A stretch of 64,000 nucleotides of DNA. It comes from Pseudomonadota bacterium. GTDB taxonomy: Bacteria > Pseudomonadota > Gammaproteobacteria > Burkholderiales > JAJZQI01. The notes beneath the pieces are model-generated. The model was not told the origin of the DNA. It saw only the letters and a list, made by a program, of their open reading frames with translations, and did not search any database. This document shows positions 10,488-19,054 of this stretch, piece by piece. The number at the start of each line of letters is the position of its first letter. The stretch's first letter is position 1. The translations under genes and the position numbers were made by a program. Location of the stretch: positions 62,001-126,000 of the forward strand of contig JAJZQI010000003.1 of NCBI GenBank assembly GCA_021851875.1. Direction: 5' to 3'.

Positions 10488-10498
10488 GGGTTGCCGTT

Positions 10499-13468
10499 TC
10501 AGGCCGATTTGGCCGTGCGGCGCAGACGTGACTGCAGACGTCGGGCCAGTTCGCCGAACAGTTCGGTCTGGGTCGGGTGCGGGAAGATGGCTTCCGCCAC
10601 CTGGCTCAGCGTCATGCCGCCGGACACCATCATGACGGCCGCGCCGATCAGGGTGTCGGTGTGGTCGGCCAGGAAGTGCACGCCGATGATCTTCTGGCTG
10701 GCCTTGTCGGCCACCAGCTTGATCATGCCGGCGGTTTCCAGCGCGATCATGGCCTTGGCGTCGATGCTCATCGGCATCTTGGCTTCCACCGCGTCGATGC
10801 CCTTGGCCTTGGCTTGCGCCACTGACAGGCCGACAAAACCGGCTTCCGGACGGCTGAAGGTCACGCCGCAATCCAGATCCTGGTTGTACTTGCGCGGATG
10901 GCCGGTCAGGCCGGATGCGGCAACGCGGCCTTGGGTGGCGGCTGTGTGCGCCAGCATGTAACCGCCGATCACGTCGCCCACCGCGTAGATGTGCGGCGTG
11001 CTGGTGCGGCAGGACAGGTCGGTCTTGATGGCCGCGCCATCGAGCGCCACGCCGGCCGATTCCAGATTGAGCTTGCTGGTATCCGGGCGCTTGCCGGTGG
11101 CCATCAGCACGTAGTCGCAGGCGAATTCGTGGGTCTTGCCTTCGCCGTCGGCGTACTTGATCAGCATATTGCCCGGCGTACCGGAAATTTCGCTGATCTT
11201 GGCGGAAGCCACAACCGGGAATTCGGCGGTCAGGATGGTGGTCAGCTGCTTGGCGATTTCGTCTTCGATCTCGGCCAGGATGCGGTCTTTCGCTTCCAGC
11301 ATGAGGATCTCGGCGCCGAAATCGCGCCAGATCTGCGCCATTTCCACACCGATCACGCCGCCGCCGACGATACCCAGACGCTTGACCGGCTTATCCAGGT
11401 TCCACACGGTGTCGGAAGTAATCACGCCGCCGGAAGTGAGGCTTTCCCTGGCGCCCGGAATCGGCGGTACGAACGGCGGCGCGCCGGTGGCGATCACCGC
11501 CGCGCCGAAGGTGACCTTGTAGGCGTCGCCCTGGGCCGGCTGGATTTCCGCGGTGTGCGCGTCGATGAAGCGGGCAAAGCCTTCGCGTACGTCGATTTTC
11601 ACACCTTTGTCGGTCTTCAGCGCCATTTCGCCGCGGGTCTGCAGAATGCCCTTGCGGTGCGCTTCCAGCTTGTCCCACACCATCTTCGGCTGGCTGGTGC
11701 CGTCCACGCCCTTGTCGGCATCATGCGCGCGGTCGCGGATGATGTCGGCTGCGTGGCGCCAGGCCTTGGACGGGATGCAGCCGCGCCAGAGGCACTCGCC
11801 GCCGGGCAGCGGGGCATTGTTGACCATCATCACCTTGACGCCGTGTTCGGACAGGTCGCGGGCGCAATCTTCGCCGCCGGGGCCGCCGCCGATCACCAGC
11901 ACTTGAACATCCCAATTACCTTCCGGAATGGCCGGACCGGCCGGCTGTACGCCTTCCATCCAGGAATCCGGGTTTTCGATGATCTGCTTCAGGTCAGCCA
12001 GGTAGGCGGCTACGTGCGCACCGTTGACCACACGGTGATCGCCGGAAATGGTGACCGGCATGCCTTGCTCGGTGGTGGCGGCAATCGCCATGATGGCGGC
12101 GATGCCCGGGGTCGGGATAGCGGTGAAATGCGACACCCCGAACATGCCCATATTGGAGATGGTGAAGGTCGGGTTGGCGTACTCGGCCGGCGCCAGCTTG
12201 CGCGCGCGGGCGCGCGGCATCAGGTCGTTCCATTCGTTTTGCAGGGTTTCCAGCGATTTCTGCTCGATGTTGCGCAGAATCGGCACCACCAGACCGCCGC
12301 CGTCGGACGCCACGGCAATACCGTAGTCGTGGTTGTCACGCTCGACGATGCGGTCGATCGGCTGGTAGGCATAGTTCATCATCGGGTGCTTGCCCATGGC
12401 CACGGAACAGGCCTTGGCGATGGCGACGGTGACGGATACCTTGCGCGCCTTGGCGGCGGCAATCAGTTTGCCCGGCTGGATGTTGACCGTGACGTAGAAG
12501 GTCGGGATGGTCAAGGAAGCGGTCATGGAATGCGATACCGCTTTTTCCATGGCGGTCATGGCGCGCCCGTTGCCGGGGATCTGCACCTGCGGCAGGGTGT
12601 GTGCCACTTCCGCCATGGACGGACGGGCCTTGGCCACGTCGGCGGCGACGATCACGCCATCCGGGCCGGAGGCGGATACGCTGGCCAGGTCCACGCCGGT
12701 CTGGCCGGCCAGCTTGCGCGCATACGGGGTGGCGTGGCGGTTGGCCGGACGGGCGGCCGGCGCAGCGCCGGTCTGAGGGATGTGGCTGGTGTCCACCTGG
12801 TGTGCCGGAGCGGCAGCAACCGGTGCAGCCGCCTTGGGCGCGGCATGGCCTTCGCTGCTGGCGACCACCTTATGGTCCTTGGAAAGGGTCACTTCACCGG
12901 TGTGGACCTTGTCTTCGCTCTCGACAATGAAGCCCATCGGGTGGCCGACCGGAATCACGCTGTCGACGCCGGCGATCGGGCCGGACAGGTAGCCTTCCTG
13001 GAACACTTCCACGTCCATGATGGCCTTGTCGGTTTCTACCGTGGCGACGATGTCGCCGCGGTTGATTTTCTCGCCCGCCTGTTTTTCCCAGGTCACCACG
13101 GTGCCTTCGGTCATGGTGTCGGACAGCTGCGGCATCAGGATCGGCGCGCCGGCGTCGTGCGGAATGATGTCTGCATCCACCTTGCGGGTCACCACTTCTT
13201 CCTTGGCGATGGCGACATCGCCGGCGGTGTCGCTGACATAACCGAGCGCGGCGCCTACCGGTACGGTGGCGCCCAGTTCGGCCAGCGGGCCGCAGAGGTA
13301 GCCGTCGGCAAAGACCTCCACATCCATGATGGCTTTGTCGGTTTCGACAGTAGCGACGATGTCACCGCGGTTGATTTTCTCGCCCGCCTGTTTTTCCCAG
13401 GTCACCACAACCCCTTCCGTCATGGTGTCGGAGAGTTGCGGCATGGTGATGACGTAATGTGCAGACAT
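10499..13468 (-). CDS. Fused pyruvate dehydrogenase E2-E3: lipoyl-lipoyl-PSBD-acyltransferase-dihydrolipoamide dehydrogenase
   Basis: One 989-residue frame holds two PDH subunits that are normally separate. Residues 1-80 and 105-185 are lipoyl domains, with lipoyl-lysines Lys45 and Lys148 in ETDKA. An Ala/Pro-rich linker leads to a peripheral-subunit-binding domain (about 245-279) and the acyltransferase core (295-500), where His478 lies in GDHRVVNG; Asn482 stands where most E2s have Asp. After a short linker, E3 begins: FAD loop GGGPGG (527-532), redox pair Cys559/Cys564, NAD loop VGGGVIG (701-707), and the His964-Glu969 dyad. The frame is unbroken across the junction and every E3 signature is kept, so a true fusion is more likely than an error. 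It is the third gene after pdhA-pdhB. Confidence 0.93.
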   Translation of the reverse strand: MSAHYVITMPQLSDTMTEGVVVTWEKQAGEKINRGDIVATVETDKAIMDVEVFADGYLCGPLAELGATVPVGAALGYVSDTAGDVAIAKEEVVTRKVDADIIPHDAGAPILMPQLSDTMTEGTVVTWEKQAGEKINRGDIVATVETDKAIMDVEVFQEGYLSGPIAGVDSVIPVGHPMGFIVESEDKVHTGEVTLSKDHKVVASSEGHAAPKAAAPVAAAPAHQVDTSHIPQTGAAPAARPANRHATPYARKLAGQTGVDLASVSASGPDGVIVAADVAKARPSMAEVAHTLPQVQIPGNGRAMTAMEKAVSHSMTASLTIPTFYVTVNIQPGKLIAAAKARKVSVTVAIAKACSVAMGKHPMMNYAYQPIDRIVERDNHDYGIAVASDGGGLVVPILRNIEQKSLETLQNEWNDLMPRARARKLAPAEYANPTFTISNMGMFGVSHFTAIPTPGIAAIMAIAATTEQGMPVTISGDHRVVNGAHVAAYLADLKQIIENPDSWMEGVQPAGPAIPEGNWDVQVLVIGGGPGGEDCARDLSEHGVKVMMVNNAPLPGGECLWRGCIPSKAWRHAADIIRDRAHDADKGVDGTSQPKMVWDKLEAHRKGILQTRGEMALKTDKGVKIDVREGFARFIDAHTAEIQPAQGDAYKVTFGAAVIATGAPPFVPPIPGARESLTSGGVITSDTVWNLDKPVKRLGIVGGGVIGVEMAQIWRDFGAEILMLEAKDRILAEIEDEIAKQLTTILTAEFPVVASAKISEISGTPGNMLIKYADGEGKTHEFACDYVLMATGKRPDTSKLNLESAGVALDGAAIKTDLSCRTSTPHIYAVGDVIGGYMLAHTAATQGRVAASGLTGHPRKYNQDLDCGVTFSRPEAGFVGLSVAQAKAKGIDAVEAKMPMSIDAKAMIALETAGMIKLVADKASQKIIGVHFLADHTDTLIGAAVMMVSGGMTLSQVAEAIFPHPTQTELFGELARRLQSRLRRTAKSA
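13001..13447 (-). repeat. Tandem duplication of the lipoyl-domain coding sequence
   Basis: Two units (13310-13447 and 13001-13138) lie 309 bases apart in register within the E2-E3 gene. Their 46-residue products differ at only two positions (Thr/Leu at the first residue, Val/Thr at the thirteenth). The DNA is also close, including an identical block of roughly 44 bases around 13056-13099 and 13365-13408. This indicates recent duplication or gene conversion between the two lipoyl domains. Confidence 0.85.
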
Positions 13469-13500
13469 GCTGTAAATCCTTGTGAGTGGCGCGTAAAGTT

Positions 13501-13543
13501 TAAGGGGCGAGGGCAGGTTTTATCCCGCTTGCCTCACCCCTTA
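13501..13543 (-). other. Imperfect hairpin between pdhB and the E2-E3 gene
   Basis: TAAGGGG at 13501-13507 pairs with CCCCTTA at 13537-13543, and GAGG-CA pairs with TGCCTC inside it. A further GCGTAA/TTACGC pair lies just outside (13491-13496 with 13541-13546). There is no U-tract, so it is more likely a processing or stabilising element within the operon than a terminator. Function is inferred. Confidence 0.4.
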
Positions 13544-13557
13544 CGCCCTGTCATTTT

Positions 13558-14541
13558 TTATGCTTTGCCAAACATTTTCAGAACAGCCTGGACGATGTCC
13601 TTGGCGCTCGGAACAGCCGCTTTTTCCAGCGTGTGGTTGTACGGAATCGGCACGTTCTTGGCCGATACGCGCACCGGCGCGGCATCCAGTTCGAAGAAGC
13701 ATTCCTCGTTGATGATGGCCATCACTTCGGAGCCCACGCCAACCGGCGCTTCGGCTTCCTCGGCGATCAGTGCGCGGTGGGTCTTGGCAACGGATTTCTT
13801 GATGCCGGCACGGTCCAGCGGGGCCAGCGAGTACAGGTCCACCACTTCGGCATTGATGCCGTGCTGCTTGTTGAGGATTTCAGCTGCCTGCAGACACCAG
13901 TGAACGGATACGTTGTAGCCGAACAGGGTGATGTCGCTGCCGGGACGGGCCACTTCGGAGCCTTCCAGCGGCAGGAAATATTCTTCATCCGGCACTTCGC
14001 CCTTCATGTTGTACATGAGTTCGTGTTCGTTGATGAACACCGGGTCGTTGCTGCGGATGGCGGACTTGAGCAGACCGTAAGCCTGGCGCGGGTTGGATGG
14101 AGTCACAACGCGCAGACCGGCAATACCCATGAAGACTTTTTCCATACGGGCGGAGTGCTGCGCGCCCAGCTGGTGCGCGCAACCGCCGGGAGAGCGCACG
14201 ACAATCGGTGCTTCCAGCTGTCCGCCGGACATGTAGCGTACTTTGGCGGCGGAGTTGAACAGCTGATCCATTGCCAGCCAGGCAAAGTTGACCGACATGA
14301 TTTCCACAATCGGGCGCACACCGAGGAAACCGGCGCCAACGGCCAGACCGGTAAAGCCGCCCTCGGAAATCGGCGTGTCCATCACGCGTTTTTCGCCGTA
14401 TTTTTCATACAGGCCCTTGGTGGCCTTGTAGGTGCCGCCGGCCACGCCGATGTCTTCACCCATACAGATGACCAGCGGGTCACGCGCCATTTCTTCGTCG
14501 TGGGCGCGCAGAACCGCTTCCCAGAACATGATTTCAGCCAT
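13558..14541 (-). CDS. pdhB: Pyruvate dehydrogenase E1 component, beta subunit
   Basis: Beta subunit of the heterotetrameric E1, which decarboxylates pyruvate with thiamine diphosphate and acetylates the lipoyl groups of E2. I take ATG 14541 (MAEIMFWEAVLRAHDEEM) as the start: an AAGGAAGGAA stretch precedes it and 327 residues is normal. Conserved E1-beta features are CMGEDIGVAGGTYKAT, the segment DTPISEGGFTGLAVGA with the thiamine-contacting Glu, and the C-terminal EAEAPVGVGSEV region. Twenty-five bases separate it from pdhA. Confidence 0.95.
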   Translation of the reverse strand: MAEIMFWEAVLRAHDEEMARDPLVICMGEDIGVAGGTYKATKGLYEKYGEKRVMDTPISEGGFTGLAVGAGFLGVRPIVEIMSVNFAWLAMDQLFNSAAKVRYMSGGQLEAPIVVRSPGGCAHQLGAQHSARMEKVFMGIAGLRVVTPSNPRQAYGLLKSAIRSNDPVFINEHELMYNMKGEVPDEEYFLPLEGSEVARPGSDITLFGYNVSVHWCLQAAEILNKQHGINAEVVDLYSLAPLDRAGIKKSVAKTHRALIAEEAEAPVGVGSEVMAIINEECFFELDAAPVRVSAKNVPIPYNHTLEKAAVPSAKDIVQAVLKMFGKA

Positions 14542-14566
14542 GCTTATTCCTTCCTTGGGTTCCGGC

Positions 14567-15529
14567 TCAGTCGGCCAGCACGTATTTTTCGAGATCGGCC
14601 ACGTTCGGCTCCGGGGACTCCTCGGCGAACTTGACCACTTCGTTCTCGATGTAGTTGTCGATTTCCTTTTCCATGGCGGTGAATTCATCCATGGTGATCT
14701 GGCCGGCTTCGATCAGACGGTCGCGCAGAATGAAAATCGGATCGCGTTTCTTCCAGTGCTCTTCTTCCTCGCGGGTACGGTAGCCGCGCGAGTCGGACAT
14801 GGAGTGGCCGCGATAGCGGTAGGTCATCAGCTCGAGGAAGTAGGGGCCCTTGCCGCTGCGCACATGATCAACCGCCTTGCGCGCCGCGTCGTATACCACG
14901 TCGATATCCTGACCATCCACCTGGTTGGCTTCGATATTGTAGGCGCACATGCGCTTGTACTGGTCGGTGACAGAGGTGGAACGGTCAATGGCGGTGCCGA
15001 TGCCGTACAGGTTGTTCTCGCACACGAACAGCACCGGCAGTTTCCACAGCGCGGCCATGTTCATGGTTTCGTGGAAAGCGCCCTGGTTGTTGGCTGCATC
15101 GCCCAGGAAACAGATGGCGATTTCGTCGCCGCCCTTCAGTTGAATGGCCTTGCCCATGCCGGCAGCCAGCGGGAAGGGGCCGCCTACCAGCGCATAACCG
15201 CCCATGAAGCGGTTGGGGGCGTCGAAAATGTGCATGGAGCCGCCGCGGCCCTTGGAGCAGCCGGTCTCCTTGCCGTACAGCTCGGCCATGACGGCTTTCG
15301 GGTCGGCGCCGCACAGAATGGCGTGTACGTGATCGCGATAACCGGTGATCACATAATCATGGCCGGGGCGGGCGGCTTCCATCACGCCAAAGGCACAGGC
15401 TTCCTGGCCCGGGTAGAGGTGCAGGAAACCGCCGATCTTGCGTTCGATATAGGCCTGGTAGCAGCGTTCCTCGAAGCGGCGCGCCAGCACCATTTTGCGC
15501 AGAACCTGCTTTTTGTCTTCCAGTTTCAT
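14567..15529 (-). CDS. pdhA: Pyruvate dehydrogenase E1 component, alpha subunit
   Basis: Alpha subunit of E1, 320 residues from the ATG at 15529 (MKLEDKKQVLRKM), preceded by GAAGGAA at good spacing; an upstream in-frame ATG at 15568 has a poorer site. The thiamine diphosphate fold is seen in YRDHVHAILCGADP, GCSKGRGGSMHIFD and the GDG-like motif GDAANNQGAFHE, where Ala replaces the second Gly. VCENNLYGIGTA and YRYRGHSMSD are standard, the latter being the flexible phosphorylation-loop region of eukaryotic homologues. It leads the pdhA-pdhB-E2E3 operon. The substrate could be another 2-oxo acid, but no branched-chain genes are nearby. Confidence 0.94.
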   Translation of the reverse strand: MKLEDKKQVLRKMVLARRFEERCYQAYIERKIGGFLHLYPGQEACAFGVMEAARPGHDYVITGYRDHVHAILCGADPKAVMAELYGKETGCSKGRGGSMHIFDAPNRFMGGYALVGGPFPLAAGMGKAIQLKGGDEIAICFLGDAANNQGAFHETMNMAALWKLPVLFVCENNLYGIGTAIDRSTSVTDQYKRMCAYNIEANQVDGQDIDVVYDAARKAVDHVRSGKGPYFLELMTYRYRGHSMSDSRGYRTREEEEHWKKRDPIFILRDRLIEAGQITMDEFTAMEKEIDNYIENEVVKFAEESPEPNVADLEKYVLAD

Positions 15530-15594
15530 CCGTGATTCCTTCAAGCGACTTATCTTGAGTGTCGGCATCGTTGTTTCGTCTTGATTCTGCCGCC

Positions 15595-15607
15595 TGTACC
15601 ATGTACA
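15595..15607. promoter_or_regulatory. Palindrome upstream of pdhA, possible operator
   Basis: TGTAC-CAT-GTACA is a perfect 5-bp inverted repeat with a 3-bp centre, about 66 bases upstream of the pdhA start in the divergent pdhA/aminopeptidase gap. It does not match the enterobacterial PdhR operator. Binding is a guess from symmetry and location. Confidence 0.25.
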
Positions 15608-15745
15608 ACGGTCGAGCGATGTCCGACTGTAATTCTCTATTTACCCTAATGATATCGGGCCAAACAAACTTGCTATCATTACGAAGTTGAGCGATTTGGT
15701 CAAGTTAAACTTGCGCGAATTGCTCCCTTTTGCGGAGCGGTTTTT

Positions 15746-17170
15746 ATGATAAAAATACTTGAAAATGAACTGGTTAGCTTGAAGCGTGAGGGGCAGGTCC
15801 TGTGTCTGCTGCCGGCAGAGGAAAAAGCCGGTTTTCCGGCGGAAGAGCTGGTGCGGCGGGTGCGGCAATTGCTCAAGCGCAAAGGCGGCAAATGGGCGGA
15901 TTTGGCCAAGACGCCGCTGGCAGGGGATTTGCCGGAAGGCGGCAGGGTTGTCTGGCTGAGTTGCGCTGCGGGGAAATCCGCCTTTGAGCGCCAGTCCTTG
16001 TTGGCCAAGGCCGCTCGGCTGCTGCTCGAAGAGCGGCCCAAACGGGTGGCCGTGGTGGCGGGCGAGGCGCAGGCGCAGTGGCTGCAGGACGCACTGTATG
16101 TGCTGCAGGTGAATGCGGCCGCCTTGCCGAGCAGCAAGCGCGACAGCGAAAAAACCAGTTTGCGGGAAATTGCCGCATACGGCGCCCAGGTCGAAAACGC
16201 GGCCATGGCAATGGCAGTCGCACAGGGCAACACCCTGGCGCGCAGTCTCACGGCGTTGCCGGCCAATCAGCTGACGCCTGCGCTATACCGGCAGCGCGTG
16301 CGCGAGCTGGCAAAGCAGCAGGACTGGGAGATTGAAGAATATGATCTGAAGCAACTGCGCAAAATGGGGGCGGGCGCCTTTGTCGCCGTGGCGCAGGGCA
16401 GCCAGGACGACGGCGCGGCCATCGTCAGGATTACCCGTAAAGGTGAAAAAGGCGCCGGCAAGGTGGGGCTTGTTGGCAAGGGTATCTGTTTCGATACCGG
16501 TGGGCACAACCTCAAACCGGCCCGCTACATGCACGGCATGCATGAGGATATGAACGGTTCGGCGGTCGTGTTGGGCATCCTGCTGGCGGCCGATATGGCT
16601 GGGTTGCCACAACAAATCACCGGCTGGCTGGCTCTGGCGGAGAATCATATCAGTCCGACGGCCTACAAGCAGAACGAAGTGGTCAAGGCGCTCAACGGCG
16701 ATACCATCGAAATTGTCCATACCGATGCGGAAGGCCGCATGGTGCTGGCCGATACCCTGACGCTGGCATCGCGCGCCAAGCCCGATGTGCTGCTTGATTT
16801 TGCGACCTTGACCGGCAGTTGCATCACGGCTCTGGGCAATCGCTATTGCGGTTTGTTCGGCAACGACGAACGCTGGCTGGATAAGGCGCTCAAGGCGGGG
16901 AAGGAAAGCGGCGAGCGCTTGTGTGCCTTTCCGTTCGACGGCGATTACGACGCGGCGCTGGAGAGCAAGGTGGCCGACGTGAAGCAGTGTACGCTGGACG
17001 GGGATGCCGACCACATTCTGGCGGCGCGTTTTTTGTCGCGCTTTGTGGAAAAGCAGGTGCCCTGGCTGCATGTCGATCTGGCGGCCAGCCGCAATGAGGG
17101 CGGACTGGGTGCGCTGACGACGGATTTGACCGGTTTCGGGGTGGCCTGGTGTATCAGGCTGCTGTCCTAG
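15746..17170 (+). CDS. M17-family leucyl aminopeptidase
   Basis: Cytosolic metallo-aminopeptidase of 474 residues. The N-terminal macro-like domain (about 1-150) is divergent, while the catalytic half keeps all metal ligands expected for M17: Lys245 and Asp250 in VGKGICFDTGG, Asp268 in HEDMNG, and Asp327/Glu329 in HTDAEGR. The catalytic Lys257 and Arg331 are also present. The stretch GGHNLKPARYMHGMHEDMNG departs from the usual GG-I-S-x-KP pattern of PepA, so I do not assign pepA or pepB. The gene converges on a diguanylate cyclase, and the two stop codons share the bases CTAG. Confidence 0.9.
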   Translation: MIKILENELVSLKREGQVLCLLPAEEKAGFPAEELVRRVRQLLKRKGGKWADLAKTPLAGDLPEGGRVVWLSCAAGKSAFERQSLLAKAARLLLEERPKRVAVVAGEAQAQWLQDALYVLQVNAAALPSSKRDSEKTSLREIAAYGAQVENAAMAMAVAQGNTLARSLTALPANQLTPALYRQRVRELAKQQDWEIEEYDLKQLRKMGAGAFVAVAQGSQDDGAAIVRITRKGEKGAGKVGLVGKGICFDTGGHNLKPARYMHGMHEDMNGSAVVLGILLAADMAGLPQQITGWLALAENHISPTAYKQNEVVKALNGDTIEIVHTDAEGRMVLADTLTLASRAKPDVLLDFATLTGSCITALGNRYCGLFGNDERWLDKALKAGKESGERLCAFPFDGDYDAALESKVADVKQCTLDGDADHILAARFLSRFVEKQVPWLHVDLAASRNEGGLGALTTDLTGFGVAWCIRLLS

Positions 17171-18693
17171 CCGGGGGTGCCGGCCTGCTCCCGCAGGCTG
17201 CAATACCAGGTGTTGCGGCCGGCCCGTTTGGCTTCGTACATAGCCGAGTCGGCCACCTTGACGATGTCGTCCACCGTCCTGGCGTCGCGCGGGTAAATGG
17301 CAATGCCGATGCTGGCGCCGATCTGCACGGTGTCGCTCAAAATGCTAAAGGGCAGACTCAGCTGGCTGATGATTTTCTCCGCCACCTGGATGGCGGCCTG
17401 GCAGTCGCGCACTTGTTGCAGAATGACGGTGAACTCGTCGCCGGCAATGCGGGCAACCGAGTCGCTGTCGCGCACGGTCTGCGTCAAGCGGCTGCTGACC
17501 TGGCACAGCAGTTCGTCGCCGGCCGCATGGCCTAGCCGGTCATTGACCTGCTTGAACAGATCAAGATCGATAAAGAACAGGCATATGGTTTCGTCGTTGC
17601 GCTTGGCCAGGTGCACCGCCTGTTCCAGCCGATCATAGAACAGCAGGCGGTTGGGCAATCCCGTCAGCGTGTCGTGGTGCACCATGTATTCCAGTTTTTG
17701 GGTGGCCTCGCGCCTTTGCATCTCAGCCATGGCGCGGTCGGTCACATCGCTCATGGTTAGCAGCAGATTGCTGATCTCGCCCTGATCATCAATGATCGGA
17801 TACAGCGCCCAATCCCAGTAGCTGACCCTTCGTTCAGGATGATCCTTGTGCTCCACGGTTTTGGCATGGGCAAAATACGGTTCGCCTGCTTGGCGGACAA
17901 AGCGAAAGATCTCCATATCTTCGGCATCCGGAAACAGGCCGAAATGATTTTTACCGACGTAATAATCGGGTGTCCGATTGTCTGCCTCGGCATAAGCTGT
18001 ATTCACGCGGATGTAATTGAAGTTCGCATCCATGTAGGCAATCTTGCCTGGCAGGCTGGAAAAAATTTTTTCCAGCAGGCTGTTTGCCTGACTCAGCTGC
18101 TCCTCGACTTGTTTGTAGGCGGAAACATCGTGCAACACGGCTGTGAAGGTGCTATGCCGCCCGTGGCGGACTTCGCTGACAGCCAGCTCCAGCGGAAAGA
18201 TTTCACCGTTGGCGCGTTGTCCCTGCAACTGGCGTTTTTGTCCTATGACGCGAGCGATATGGGTTTTTAAATAGCGCTGCAGATGAGCATCATGCTGACT
18301 TCGGTAGGGCTCGGGCATCAGGATGCTGACGTTTTTGCCAATAACCGACTCGTCGGGATAGCCAAAAATATTTTCTGCCGAAGGGTTGAAGGTGATGATA
18401 GTGCCTTCTTCGTCAATGGAAATAATGGCTTCGCCAGCCGATTCGATGATCGCGTGGCTTTCAGCGTAGGCTGTTTCATATGCCGAGTTGAGTGGACGGA
18501 AGAACCACAGCCACAGCAGGGGGGCGCAGATCAGGCTGAGCAGCAGCGGGTCGAACAGAATGGCAAAGAGCGGGGGAGGTTCCTGTTCATCCAGCGTGAG
18601 CGGGATCAGAAACATGATAGCTGTTTCCGCTGTAGCGATAATCAGCAGAAGGCCAATAAACAACTGCAGCGGTGAATGATTATTGTGTTTCAT
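17167..18693 (-). CDS. Membrane PAS-PAS-GGDEF diguanylate cyclase
   Basis: 508 residues with two N-terminal helices (about 9-31 and 46-66) joined by a short loop, two PAS domains (about 78-195 and 205-325) and a C-terminal GGDEF domain. The active-site motif is AGDEF (417-421), a common active variant, with an inhibitory-site pattern RDSD (408-411) five residues upstream. No EAL domain follows, so it should only make c-di-GMP. The first PAS contains EEGTIITFNPSAENIFGY, typical of the general PAS fold; its ligand is unknown. It ends against the aminopeptidase and has no co-directional partner. Confidence 0.93.
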   Translation of the reverse strand: MKHNNHSPLQLFIGLLLIIATAETAIMFLIPLTLDEQEPPPLFAILFDPLLLSLICAPLLWLWFFRPLNSAYETAYAESHAIIESAGEAIISIDEEGTIITFNPSAENIFGYPDESVIGKNVSILMPEPYRSQHDAHLQRYLKTHIARVIGQKRQLQGQRANGEIFPLELAVSEVRHGRHSTFTAVLHDVSAYKQVEEQLSQANSLLEKIFSSLPGKIAYMDANFNYIRVNTAYAEADNRTPDYYVGKNHFGLFPDAEDMEIFRFVRQAGEPYFAHAKTVEHKDHPERRVSYWDWALYPIIDDQGEISNLLLTMSDVTDRAMAEMQRREATQKLEYMVHHDTLTGLPNRLLFYDRLEQAVHLAKRNDETICLFFIDLDLFKQVNDRLGHAAGDELLCQVSSRLTQTVRDSDSVARIAGDEFTVILQQVRDCQAAIQVAEKIISQLSLPFSILSDTVQIGASIGIAIYPRDARTVDDIVKVADSAMYEAKRAGRNTWYCSLREQAGTPG

Positions 18694-18772
18694 GGCTCCT
18701 GGGGCTGACGCCGTCAGCGCACAACATTCATTTCAGCATAGCAGGTTTGCGCCGCCACATTGCGGCAAGCGA

Positions 18773-19054
18773 TCAGGGCGCGGGGCCGAAATGCGCCAAC
18801 AGCTTCTCGCCGTCCGGCAGGCTGGCGGAATCGGGATAAAAGGCGCTTTCGCCCGTGCTGATGGCTTTTTGCAGCCAGGGCCGGCATGTGCCGCACTCGA
18901 TGCTGGCGCCGGTGGACAGGGCGATCAGGTCGATGTCGGGGCCCAGCACATGGGTCATTTCCAGCAGTTCGGCAAAGCTGATTTGCTTGCAGACGCAACG
19001 GTCGATGCGAATTCGCGGCACGGCAGTGTTTTCCGGCTGTGTTAAAATTGCCAT
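18773..19054 (-). CDS. BFD-like [2Fe-2S] ferredoxin
   Basis: A small protein of 93 residues from ATG 19054. CVCKQISFAELLE near residue 20 and CGTCRPWL about 40 residues later give the C-x-C ... C-x2-C pattern of the bacterioferritin-associated ferredoxin (BFD) fold, here placed in the middle rather than at the N-terminus. BFD releases iron from bacterioferritin in some bacteria, but no bacterioferritin gene is visible, and the same fold occurs as an accessory domain elsewhere. The function is therefore left open. It is divergent from aroC with only 29 bases between starts, so the two promoters must overlap. Confidence 0.75.
   Translation of the reverse strand: MAILTQPENTAVPRIRIDRCVCKQISFAELLEMTHVLGPDIDLIALSTGASIECGTCRPWLQKAISTGESAFYPDSASLPDGEKLLAHFGPAP

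Noticed and set aside
11880-11990. E2-E3 junction as a sequencing frameshift artefact
   Set aside because: Lack of a stop could come from an error, but the linker is in frame, of normal composition, and no ribosome-binding site or ATG precedes the E3 part, so a true fusion is the better reading.
13491-13546. Hairpin between pdhB and the E2-E3 gene as an intrinsic terminator
   Set aside because: No U-rich run follows on the minus strand, and terminating there would remove E2-E3 from the operon.
10898-13903. 1001-codon open frame on the plus strand
   Set aside because: It is antisense to the E2-E3 gene and has the Gly/Asp/His-rich composition of a shadow frame; the minus-strand frame has unmistakable catalytic motifs.
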